DNA of 64,000 bases, taken from NCBI GenBank assembly GCA_022796475.1, contig JAAWIS010000005.1, forward strand, positions 17,625 through 81,624, read 5' to 3'. Source of the stretch: Lachnospiraceae bacterium (GTDB lineage Bacteria > Bacillota > Clostridia > Lachnospirales > Lachnospiraceae). This document shows, one piece after another, positions 1 through 8,784 of this stretch; positions within the stretch are counted from its first letter, which is position 1, and the number at the start of each line of letters is the position of its first letter. The translations under genes and the position numbers were made by a program. A model generated the notes under the pieces. It ran no database searches, was not told where the DNA came from, and saw only the letters and a program-made list of their open reading frames with translations.

Positions 1-1
1 A

Positions 2-226
2 ATCGAAGCAGCGGTGACCAGCTCAATCGGAGGCATAATCGGAATTTTGTTAGGGGCAGGAGTTACTGAGATAGCAGGAGGTATTATCGGAATTAATGCC
101 ACTCCAACCCCCATGGCAGTTCTGGTATCCTTTAGCGTATCGGTTGGGATTGGATTAATTTTTGGATATATGCCGGCCAGCAGAGCAGCAAAATTAAATC
201 CCATTGATGCATTGAGGAGCGATTAG
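2..226 (+). CDS. ABC transporter permease, C-terminal fragment (MacB/FtsX-like), truncated by window edge
   Basis: ORF open to the window start; C-terminal motif GYMPASRAAKLNPIDALRSD typical of MacB-type permeases. Confidence 0.8.
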   Translation: MEAAVTSSIGGIIGILLGAGVTEIAGGIIGINATPTPMAVLVSFSVSVGIGLIFGYMPASRAAKLNPIDALRSD

Positions 227-321
227 GGATTTATATGAAGCAGACAGTACACCAGTGTCTTGCTATTCCTTCTATAACGTGGTAAGCTTAAAACCAGCCA
301 CATAAATCGGAGGGAATAAAG

Positions 322-1326
322 ATGGTAAGAGTAATTGACATGCACTGTGATACGATTTCGGAGCTTTATTACAACCACAGGGATGGTGGAAATCTTTCGG
401 TACTGGACAGCCCGCTCCATGTAAATTTAGAAAAAATGGAAAAAGGCGGATACGGTCTTCAAAATTTTGCACTGTTTACCCACTTGGAGCGGGCAGGAAA
501 CCGCCCCTTTGAGTATTGTATGAGATTAGCAGATACCTTTTTTACTGAGATGAAGGCTCATACCGATAAAATCGGGATTGTAAGGAATTATGGAGATATT
601 GAAGAAAACTGGAGATTGCATAAGATGTCTGCCTTGCTTACGGTAGAAGAAGGGGGCGTGTGTCAGGGGGAACTGGCATTTCTGCGGATTCTTTATGAGC
701 TTGGAGTCCGTATGATGACGCTCACCTGGAATTTTCAAAATGAGCTTGGCTGGCCGAACCAAAAAGAGCAGACAGAATCAGGAAATACATATTATGTGCC
801 CGATACCCGGCACGGTTTAACGGAAAAAGGGGTTGCCTTTCTGGAGGAAATGGAAGGCCTTGGGATGATAATCGATATTTCTCATTTAAATGACAAAGGG
901 ATATGGGATGTGTTTGAACATACGAAAAAGCCCTTTGTAGCCAGCCATTCCAACTGCCGGCAGTTAACGCCTCATCCAAGGAATTTAACGGACGAAATGA
1001 TCCGGAAGCTGGCAGAAAGAGGAGGCGTGGCTGGTATTAACTTCTGCTCTGCATTTTTGAAAGAAGAAGCGCCAGATACCCAGGAAGTGATGTCCGCCAT
1101 CCAGGATATGATCCGGCATATGAAGCATATGAAGCAGATTGGCGGTATTGAAGTAATTGGTCTTGGAACAGATTTTGACGGAATTGAAAACCCGGTTGAA
1201 ATTTCTGACGCATCAAAGATGCAGCAGTTAGTTTGGGCTATGGAACAGGCTGGCTTTACTTCCGGGGAGATCGACGCTGTATTTCATGGTAATGTTCTGC
1301 GGGTTTATAAGGAAATTCTGTCTTAG
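322..1326 (+). CDS. Membrane dipeptidase (renal dipeptidase, peptidase M19 family)
   Basis: IDMHCDTI start, EGG, DISHL, ASHSN, GLGTDFDGI motifs of M19. Confidence 0.92.
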   Translation: MVRVIDMHCDTISELYYNHRDGGNLSVLDSPLHVNLEKMEKGGYGLQNFALFTHLERAGNRPFEYCMRLADTFFTEMKAHTDKIGIVRNYGDIEENWRLHKMSALLTVEEGGVCQGELAFLRILYELGVRMMTLTWNFQNELGWPNQKEQTESGNTYYVPDTRHGLTEKGVAFLEEMEGLGMIIDISHLNDKGIWDVFEHTKKPFVASHSNCRQLTPHPRNLTDEMIRKLAERGGVAGINFCSAFLKEEAPDTQEVMSAIQDMIRHMKHMKQIGGIEVIGLGTDFDGIENPVEISDASKMQQLVWAMEQAGFTSGEIDAVFHGNVLRVYKEILS

Positions 1327-1553
1327 AGTACTGACACATTTACTTTCAGCTAAACGATGCAGAATGAATGTTCAGCCTGCAAAACAGAGGGCGGCGATGG
1401 GGTTACATTTCGCCATCTGCGCGCTCTGGCTGGATCATAACCATTATTTATGAGCGTTTTTGCAGGATTTCTATCGGATAAAGAAAGAAAAATCAGGCCA
1501 TATTAATGCTGTAGCCGGACTTTCCCTGCTTTTATGCAAATGGCAGGCTGAAT

Positions 1554-1607
1554 TTTACATAAATTTTACATTCCTTTGCTTTGGAATTTACACAGCTCTG
1601 CTATGCT
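1554..1607 (+). promoter_or_regulatory. Candidate Pho box (TTTACA at 1554, 1565, 1587; degenerate TTGCTT at 1576) followed by -10-like TATGCT (1602-1607)
   Basis: TTTACA hexamers phased at 11 and 22 bp directly upstream of a Na/Pi symporter; resembles Bacillus PhoP boxes (TT(A/C/T)ACA every 11 bp). Confidence 0.65.
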
Positions 1608-1642
1608 GGTTACATACGAATGAATCAGCATAGGAGGCAGAT

Positions 1643-3316
1643 ATGGCAGTTGAACTACTTGGGATAGGGATCCAGTTTATCGGCGGACTGGGAATGTTTT
1701 TATACGGAATGAATTCCATGGCAGACGGGCTTCAGAAATCAGCAGGAAGCCGTATGCAGCAGTTATTAGGAGTTCTTACATCCAACCGTTTTTTAGGGGT
1801 TTTGGCAGGAGCGGCGATTACTGCCATTATCCAAAGTTCCTCTGCTGCTACCGTTATGGTGGTAGGTTTTGTAAATGCCGGAATCTTAAACCTGACTCAG
1901 GCAGTAGGGATTATAATGGGAGCGAACATTGGAACCACAATTACCAGTTGGATTGTATCCATGAGCGAGTGGGGGGAGATGCTGAAGCCGGAATTTTTCG
2001 CTCCTCTTCTTGTGGGACTGGGAGCTGGGGCAGTTATATTTTCCAAGGACTCGAAAAAGAAACAGTTAGGAGAAATTTTGGTAGGATTCGGGCTTTTATT
2101 TATGGGCTTGAGCCTAATGTCTTCTTCTATTAAGCCATACCGGGATGCTCCAATTTTTTCTCAAGTGTTTTCTGTCTTAGGAAAGAATCCGGTTTTTGGA
2201 ATTCTGGCAGGGGCTGTGGTTACGGCTGTAATTCAAAGTTCTTCTGCTTCCGTAGGCATCCTGCAGACACTGGCATTAAACGGAGTTGTGAATTGGCAGT
2301 CAGCAGTGTTTATTACATTAGGCCAAAATATCGGCACTTGTGTTACTGCTTTGATGTCTGGAATGGGAGCTCATAAAACAGCGAAACGTGCAGCCGTGCT
2401 TCACTTGTTATTTAACTGTATAGGAGCGGTTCTCTTTGGAGTGATTCTGTTTGTTTTGTTCCAGTTTTATCCGCTTTTGGCATCTGCCCCCATCAGCAGC
2501 GTGGAAATTTCCGTATTTCATACGATCTTTAACGTTGCCAATACACTTTTGCTGTTTCCCTTTGCCAATGTTCTGGTAAAGCTGTCTTGTGTTCTGGTAA
2601 AGGATGAGAAGGCAGATGAGAAAACAGAGCGTGAAAAAACTCAGGATATGGAAGAGGAAATGGAACGTCATCTGGACGTGAGGATTTTGGAAACCCCTTC
2701 TTTATGCCTGGAGCACGCAGAGCGTGAAGTAGTGCGCATGGGAAAAACAGCGCTGCTGAATTTAAAAATTGCCGGGGAGGCTTTTCTGAACAATAGCGAG
2801 TTTGGAGCAGAAGAGGTAATGAAAAATGAGAAAACCATTAACCATATGGAAACCATGCTTACCGGTTATCTGGTTCAGATTAATAACCTGTCATTAAATG
2901 AACAGCAGCATCTTTTAGTAAAGGATCTGTTTTATACAATCAGTGATATTGAGCGGATTGGGGATCACTGCCAAAATCTGGCAGAACTGGCAAGAGAAAA
3001 GATTCAGAATGAAGTTGTGTTTTCTAAGGAAGCAGAGAAAGAAATGGAAGATATGATTCAGGCAGTGACGGCTTCTGTGGAATATGCGGTAGCTTCCAGA
3101 CAATTCCACGATATGGCACGTGTGCGCCAGGTGGTACAAAGCGAAGAATTAGTGGACAACCTGGAAGAAGACTTGAGAGAACGGCACATCGAGCGTCTGT
3201 CAGGCAATTTCTGCAGTCCGGAAAACGGAGTTATATTTTTAGATGCCTTGAGCAACTTGGAGCGGGTATCCGATCATGCGCTGAATATTGCAGGGTACGT
3301 GCGGGATGAGATGTAA
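1643..3316 (+). CDS. Na/Pi cotransporter family protein with C-terminal PhoU-like domain
   Basis: Duplicated QSSSA motifs (AIIQSSSAATV / AVIQSSSASVG) and PhoU-like helical C-terminus (ERIGDHCQNLAELA). Confidence 0.95.
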   Translation: MAVELLGIGIQFIGGLGMFLYGMNSMADGLQKSAGSRMQQLLGVLTSNRFLGVLAGAAITAIIQSSSAATVMVVGFVNAGILNLTQAVGIIMGANIGTTITSWIVSMSEWGEMLKPEFFAPLLVGLGAGAVIFSKDSKKKQLGEILVGFGLLFMGLSLMSSSIKPYRDAPIFSQVFSVLGKNPVFGILAGAVVTAVIQSSSASVGILQTLALNGVVNWQSAVFITLGQNIGTCVTALMSGMGAHKTAKRAAVLHLLFNCIGAVLFGVILFVLFQFYPLLASAPISSVEISVFHTIFNVANTLLLFPFANVLVKLSCVLVKDEKADEKTEREKTQDMEEEMERHLDVRILETPSLCLEHAEREVVRMGKTALLNLKIAGEAFLNNSEFGAEEVMKNEKTINHMETMLTGYLVQINNLSLNEQQHLLVKDLFYTISDIERIGDHCQNLAELAREKIQNEVVFSKEAEKEMEDMIQAVTASVEYAVASRQFHDMARVRQVVQSEELVDNLEEDLRERHIERLSGNFCSPENGVIFLDALSNLERVSDHALNIAGYVRDEM

Positions 3317-3317
3317 T

Positions 3318-4013
3318 ATGGAACGAATTTATATTATTGAAGATGATGAAAATATAAGGAACCTGCTTCTGATCGCATTAAAAGGGTTTGGCTATGAGGC
3401 AGAAGCCTTTGAAACAGCAGAGGAAGGTTTAGAGCGAATACGGAAGTCGCCGCCGGATCTTGCAGTGATAGACTGGATGCTTCCCGGTATCAGCGGAGTG
3501 GCGGCCACAAAAAGCATCCGTCAGACAAAAGGGATTTGCAATCTTCCTGTGATTATGCTGACAGCAAAGGATAAAGAGCTGGATAAGGTTACAGGGCTGG
3601 ATTGCGGGGCAGACGATTATATGGTAAAGCCTTTTGGTGTGTTAGAGCTGGGGGCCAGAATCCGCAGTTTGCTCCGCCGGTCAGGCCAGGAGCAGCAATT
3701 GGAGGAAACCTTGTGCGGCGGCGGAATCTGTGTCTGCCAGAAAGCCAGGGAGGTTACATCAGAAGGACGGAAGGTGGAGCTGACCTTAAAGGAATACGAG
3801 CTGTTAGTATACCTGATGAAGAATGATTTTCGGGTAGTCACAAGGGAGGAGCTGCTGAATCAGATTTGGGGATATGAATATGATGGGGAAAGCAGAACGC
3901 TGGACATGCATATCCGGACACTAAGGCAGAAACTGGGGGAGGAAACAGGTTCCAAAGTCAAAACAGTCCGGGGAGTAGGCTATCGGTTTGCGGATGCAAA
4001 GAAAGATGCTTAA
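3318..4013 (+). CDS. OmpR/PhoB-family response regulator
   Basis: Receiver domain (EDDE, DWMLPGISG, MLTAKD, DDYMVKPF) plus winged-helix DNA-binding domain; ATG 2 nt after the upstream stop. Confidence 0.95.
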   Translation: MERIYIIEDDENIRNLLLIALKGFGYEAEAFETAEEGLERIRKSPPDLAVIDWMLPGISGVAATKSIRQTKGICNLPVIMLTAKDKELDKVTGLDCGADDYMVKPFGVLELGARIRSLLRRSGQEQQLEETLCGGGICVCQKAREVTSEGRKVELTLKEYELLVYLMKNDFRVVTREELLNQIWGYEYDGESRTLDMHIRTLRQKLGEETGSKVKTVRGVGYRFADAKKDA

Positions 4014-4094
4014 GAAAAGGAATCTGTGAATTAAGCAAAAGACGGCGGAAGCAATAAAACATGTTATCGACACAGGTTAAGCGGAGGAAAAGCT

Positions 4095-5522
4095 GTGCGG
4101 AAAGCAATCTTAATGAAATTTGTGCAGGTGCTGCTTGGGGCTTTATGTTTAAACAGTTTGATCTTTTACATTGCAGGCAGCAGTATTTTGCTGAAAAATG
4201 CAAGGCATGATATGCTCTACACACTGGAAACGATTGACAGCATCCTGGATTACCAGGGGGATTTGTCAGGACAGCTCCGCCGTCTGGAAGAAACTGTGGG
4301 GCAGAACCAAAGCCGTCTGACGCTGATTTTCCAGGACGGAACGGTAGCTGCTGATACAGGAGCAGACAGGACAGAGATGGAAAATCATTTGGAACGGGAG
4401 GAAGTAGCGGCAGCTATCATGAAAGGCAGCGGCTATGCCACCCGTTTTTCTGATACCTTAAGCCAGACCATGCTGTACGTGGCTTACCGTTCTTCCCACA
4501 GGGGGATGATTTTGCGGTTAGGAGTGCCATTTTCTGGCATACGGGACTATCTTCCTATGCTTCTTCCGGCAGTATGGCTTAGTTTTGCAGTAGCGGTGAT
4601 GGCTTCTCTTGGAATCACGGATCGGCTGGTAGTTTCCGTTACGAAATCGATCCATGACTTATCCGAAGAGATGAGGCGGGTGCAGGGCGGATGCATTGAT
4701 CTTCATTTTGAGCCAGGTCCTTATCCGGAAATTAATGTAATTGGGGCGACTGCTGTAGAGATGTCAGAGCGGATCCAAAATTACTTCTGTCAATTGGAAC
4801 GGGAACGGGGCATCCGTCAGGAGTTTTTCAGCAATGCCTCTCATGAGCTGAAAACCCCTATTACTTCCATACAAGGGTATGCAGAACTGTTAGAACATGG
4901 GATGATTGCAGATCCGGCAGTACAGAAGGACTTTATTGGCCGGATAAAACGAGAAGCAATTCATATGGCTGATTTAATCAATGATATTTTAATGATTTCC
5001 AGGCTGGAATCAGGAGAAGCAGAAGTAACTTTTTCCAAAATTTTGATGAAGCCTTTTTTAAATGAGATTTGCGATTCCATAGAACCGCTGGCAAAGAAAC
5101 TTGGGGTTTCTCTGTCTGTAGAATGTCCTCCCATCAGCCTGAATGCCAATGCCAGACATCTTCAGGAATTAGTTATGAATTTGGTTTCCAATGGTGTGAA
5201 ATACAACCGTCCGGGAGGACAAGTTAAGGTAACGGCAGCTTATGACAGCACCTCTATTACACTTAAGGTTTGGGATAACGGAGCCGGGATCCCAAAGGAA
5301 GCTACAGAACGAATATTTGAACGGTTTTACCGGGTGGATCAGGGACGGAGCCGGAAGCAGGGCGGCACAGGTCTTGGCCTTTCCATTGTAAAGCATGTGG
5401 TGAATTTTTACGGCGGCAGGATCCAGGTTAAGTCAAAAATTGGAAGAGGAAGCCAGTTTATTGTAATGCTGCCGGCAAAAAAAATAGGTGAGGAAGAAGA
5501 TTCTTTGACTTTACTGCTTTAA
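4095..5522 (+). CDS. Sensor histidine kinase (PhoR-like)
   Basis: H-box ASHELKTPITSIQGYAELL, N-box, G1/G2 (DNGAGIP, GGTGLGLSIVKH); GTG start. Confidence 0.94.
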   Translation: MRKAILMKFVQVLLGALCLNSLIFYIAGSSILLKNARHDMLYTLETIDSILDYQGDLSGQLRRLEETVGQNQSRLTLIFQDGTVAADTGADRTEMENHLEREEVAAAIMKGSGYATRFSDTLSQTMLYVAYRSSHRGMILRLGVPFSGIRDYLPMLLPAVWLSFAVAVMASLGITDRLVVSVTKSIHDLSEEMRRVQGGCIDLHFEPGPYPEINVIGATAVEMSERIQNYFCQLERERGIRQEFFSNASHELKTPITSIQGYAELLEHGMIADPAVQKDFIGRIKREAIHMADLINDILMISRLESGEAEVTFSKILMKPFLNEICDSIEPLAKKLGVSLSVECPPISLNANARHLQELVMNLVSNGVKYNRPGGQVKVTAAYDSTSITLKVWDNGAGIPKEATERIFERFYRVDQGRSRKQGGTGLGLSIVKHVVNFYGGRIQVKSKIGRGSQFIVMLPAKKIGEEEDSLTLLL

Positions 5523-5548
5523 ATTCTCATAAATTTAAAGCAATGAAA

Positions 5549-5577
5549 TTGACGGGAAGGATTTTTTGTAGTATGAT
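5549..5577 (+). promoter_or_regulatory. Sigma-A-type promoter TTGACG-17-TATGAT
   Basis: Near-consensus -35/-10 with 17-bp spacer upstream of the ABC transporter. Confidence 0.65.
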
Positions 5578-5697
5578 ACCATATAGTTTGGATGTATGGC
5601 AGCTTTTTCCATGATTAACAAGTGAAAACAACACTTGAAATGGCAGGCTGTCTGGATGCAAACGGAAAATCATACTTATCAAAGGGAGAGATTAATT

Positions 5698-6768
5698 ATG
5701 AAAAAGAAAGCATTATCTCTGATTCTGGCAGGAGCTATGGTGTTATCCATGAGCGGGTGCGGTTCGAATGGAGGAGAAACCACCACAGCAGCAGGCACAG
5801 AAACTGCCGCAACAACTTCCCAGGATACAGAAAGTACGGAAAGCAAAGAAGAAGGCAAAGAGGAAGCAGAAAAGACAGAAACAGATGGGGATTCCTATAC
5901 CGTAGGCATTTGTCAGCTTGTTCAGCACGCAGCTTTGGATGCGGCAACGGAAGGATTTAAAGATGCGCTGGTTGAGGAGCTGGGGGATGCCGTAACCTTT
6001 GAAGAGGTAAATGCCCAGGGCGATTCCAACACCTGTTCAACGATTATCAATAACTTTGTTTCAGCAGATGTGGATCTGATTTTAGCCAATGCTACACCTG
6101 CACTTCAGGCAGCTCAGGCTGGAACGAATGAAATCCCGATTCTTGGAACTTCTGTAACAGAGTATGGCGTAGCCCTTGGAATCGAAGGGTTTAACGGAAC
6201 GGTTGGAGGAAATATTTCCGGTACTTCTGATCTGGCGCCCCTTGACGAGCAGGCAGCTATGCTCCATGAACTGTTCCCGGAAGCAAAGAATGTAGGCTTA
6301 TTATATTGCTCCGCAGAGGCGAATTCTCAGTATCAGGTTGATACCGTAAAGACTGCCTTGGAAGAACTTGGCTATACTTGTGAATACTATGCATTCTCCG
6401 ATTCCAATGATTTATCCGCAATCGCTACGAAAGCGGCTGAAGAAAATGATGTGCTGTATATTCCTACCGATAATACGGCAGCAGCAAATGCAGAGCTTGT
6501 AAATAATATCTGCCAGCCAGCAGGCGTTCCGGTGATTGCAGGCGAAGAAGGAATCTGTGCAGGCTGCGGCGTGGCAACCCTTTCCATCAGCTATTATGAT
6601 TTAGGCGTAGGCACCGGCAAAATGGCGGCTAAGATTTTAAAAGGCGAGGCGGATATCTCTCAGATGCCCATTGAGTACGCTCCGCAGTTTACCAAGAAAT
6701 ACAATAAAACTCTTTGTGAAGCTCTTGGAGTTGAAGTGCCAGAGGACTATGTGGCAATTGAAGAGTAA
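5698..6768 (+). CDS. ABC transporter substrate-binding lipoprotein (TrpX-like, ABC_sub_bind family)
   Basis: Lipoprotein signal MKKKALSLILAGAMVLSMSGCG; body matches the pfam04392-type family; RBS GGGAGAG. Confidence 0.9.
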   Translation: MKKKALSLILAGAMVLSMSGCGSNGGETTTAAGTETAATTSQDTESTESKEEGKEEAEKTETDGDSYTVGICQLVQHAALDAATEGFKDALVEELGDAVTFEEVNAQGDSNTCSTIINNFVSADVDLILANATPALQAAQAGTNEIPILGTSVTEYGVALGIEGFNGTVGGNISGTSDLAPLDEQAAMLHELFPEAKNVGLLYCSAEANSQYQVDTVKTALEELGYTCEYYAFSDSNDLSAIATKAAEENDVLYIPTDNTAAANAELVNNICQPAGVPVIAGEEGICAGCGVATLSISYYDLGVGTGKMAAKILKGEADISQMPIEYAPQFTKKYNKTLCEALGVEVPEDYVAIEE

Positions 6769-6783
6769 CGAAATCATTCGTGA

Positions 6784-6822
6784 AACAACAGCGAGGCTGT
6801 AAGCTCCCCGCTGTTGTTTTGC
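6784..6822 (+). terminator. Intra-operon stem-loop with T-tract between binding protein and permease
   Basis: AACAACAGCG...CGCTGTTGTTTT. Confidence 0.7.
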
Positions 6823-6876
6823 GCCGATTACAAACATATCCTGCCGGGCGGGGTTGCAGACAGAGGAAGGAATACT

Positions 6877-7851
6877 ATGGCAAGTTTAATCAATGCGTTG
6901 CCTGGCGCTGTTGCGCAGGGGCTGATATGGGGAATTATGGCGATAGGGGTGTACCTTACCTATCGGATTTTGGATGTTGCGGATTTAACAGTAGACGGGT
7001 CGCTCTGTACAGGAGGGGCAGTTTGTATTATGCTGATGCTGAAAGGCCAGAACGTATGGGTGGCCATGTTTGGAGCGCTGCTTGCAGGAATGGCAGCAGG
7101 ACTTGCTACCGGCATTCTGCATACCTTTATGGGAATTCCGGCGATTCTTGCCGGTATTTTAACACAGCTTGGACTGTATTCAGTAAATTTGAAAATAATG
7201 GGAAAGGCTAACCAGGCGATTAATGTTGATAAGTATCCCTTGCTGGTATCGCTGCGTTTTATTAAAGGTGTGTCTTTTTTTAAAAATACAATTTTTCTAG
7301 TTGCAGCAATTATTATTGTACTGATTCTGGTTTTATACTGGTTTTTCGGAACGGAGCTTGGCTGCTCCCTCCGTGCGACAGGGTGCAACGACAAGATGGC
7401 CCGCGCCCAGGGGATTAACACGGATTTTGCCAGAGTTCTTGGTCTGATGCTTTCCAACGGCCTGGTGGCATTTTCCGGTGCGCTTCTTGGACAGTATCAG
7501 GGATTTTCTGATATTAATATGGGCCGGGGCGCAATCGTAATCGGTTTGGCCGCAGTTATTATCGGAGAGGCGATTTTTGGAAAGGTATTTCATAATTTTG
7601 GATTCCGTCTTCTTGGCGTGGCCCTTGGCTCCATCGTATATTATCTGGTACTTCAGGTAGTAATCTGGCTGGGAGTTGACACGGATCTTCTGAAGCTGTT
7701 ATCAGCACTGGTTGTAGCAGTATTCCTTGCAATTCCGACCTGGAAAAGCCGTTACTTTAAAAGAGGCTTTCGAAACACAATAAAGCAGGTAAAGCCCCTG
7801 CTTGACCGTTACTTTAAGAAATCTGGTATCGGAAACGGGGAGAAAGGATAG
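6877..7851 (+). CDS. ABC transporter permease (TrpY-like)
   Basis: Hydrophobic, Leu/Ala/branched-chain-permease-like; GCNDKMARAQGIN, FSGALLGQYQGFSDINMGRGAIVIGLAAVIIGEAIF. Confidence 0.9.
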   Translation: MASLINALPGAVAQGLIWGIMAIGVYLTYRILDVADLTVDGSLCTGGAVCIMLMLKGQNVWVAMFGALLAGMAAGLATGILHTFMGIPAILAGILTQLGLYSVNLKIMGKANQAINVDKYPLLVSLRFIKGVSFFKNTIFLVAAIIIVLILVLYWFFGTELGCSLRATGCNDKMARAQGINTDFARVLGLMLSNGLVAFSGALLGQYQGFSDINMGRGAIVIGLAAVIIGEAIFGKVFHNFGFRLLGVALGSIVYYLVLQVVIWLGVDTDLLKLLSALVVAVFLAIPTWKSRYFKRGFRNTIKQVKPLLDRYFKKSGIGNGEKG

Positions 7852-7868
7852 GCTGGAGGAAAGGGATT

Positions 7869-8666
7869 ATGCTGGAAGCAAAGAATATTGTTAAAACATT
7901 TAATACTGGGACTGTAAATGAGAAAAAAGCCTTACGGGGCGTTAACCTGACTCTTAACAGCGGTGATTTTGTTACCATAATCGGCGGAAACGGCGCCGGA
8001 AAATCTACCTTTTTAAATGCAATTGCCGGAGTATGGCCGGTGGATGAGGGACAGATTATTATTGAAGGAAAAGATATTACAAAATTGCCGGAGCATAAAA
8101 GGGCGGCTTTTTTAGGAAGAGTATTTCAGGATCCTATGAATGGCACGGCTGCAACTATGGGAATCGAAGAAAACCTGGCATTAGCATTCAGGCGGGGGTT
8201 AAGGCGAACCTTAAAAGCAGGAATCACAAACAGCGAGCGGACGCTTTATAAAGATACGCTGAGCCGCTTAGGCCTTGGCTTACAGAGCCGTCTGACCAGC
8301 AAAGTCGGCCTTCTTTCCGGAGGACAGCGGCAGGCCCTTACTCTTTTGATGGCTACATTAAAGCAGCCCAAACTTTTGCTGTTAGATGAGCATACGGCAG
8401 CGCTGGATCCAAAGACTGCCAAAAAAGTTTTGGATCTGACAGAGGAAATTGTAAATAATCAGCATCTCACAGCCCTTATGGTAACCCATAACATGAAAGA
8501 CGCCATTCAGATCGGAAACCGCCTGATTATGATGCACGAGGGCCAGATTATCTATGATGTGGCAGGAGAAGAGAAAAAGTCATTACAGGTAGAAGATTTG
8601 CTTAAAAAATTTGAAGAGGCAAGCGGTGAGAAGTTTGCAAATGACCGCATGATGCTTGCAAAATAG
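7869..8666 (+). CDS. ABC transporter ATP-binding protein (TrpZ-like)
   Basis: Walker A GGNGAGKST, signature LLSGGQRQALTLL, Walker B LLLLDEHTAALDP. Confidence 0.94.
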   Translation: MLEAKNIVKTFNTGTVNEKKALRGVNLTLNSGDFVTIIGGNGAGKSTFLNAIAGVWPVDEGQIIIEGKDITKLPEHKRAAFLGRVFQDPMNGTAATMGIEENLALAFRRGLRRTLKAGITNSERTLYKDTLSRLGLGLQSRLTSKVGLLSGGQRQALTLLMATLKQPKLLLLDEHTAALDPKTAKKVLDLTEEIVNNQHLTALMVTHNMKDAIQIGNRLIMMHEGQIIYDVAGEEKKSLQVEDLLKKFEEASGEKFANDRMMLAK

Positions 8667-8751
8667 AAAATGGTAATGGAATTTTAATAAATTTGTTATT
8701 TTCATATTTGTCTGGCTGTGGTAAAATAACCACGGATTTATTACAAGTATA

Positions 8752-8783
8752 TAAGGCTGCCCCAAATTAGGCAGCCTTTGCTT
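8752..8783 (+). terminator. Rho-independent terminator
   Basis: AAGGCTGCCccaaattaGGCAGCCTTTGCTTT, perfect 9-bp stem. Confidence 0.8.
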
Positions 8784-8784
8784 T

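Noticed and set aside
5735-5947. Minus-strand ORFs antisense to the lipoprotein gene
   Set aside because: Low-complexity Cys/Phe/Leu translations arising from antisense of a Thr/Glu-rich linker; no RBS or domain
6780-7211. 143-aa + strand ORF overlapping the permease start
   Set aside because: Out of frame with a well-supported permease CDS; spurious
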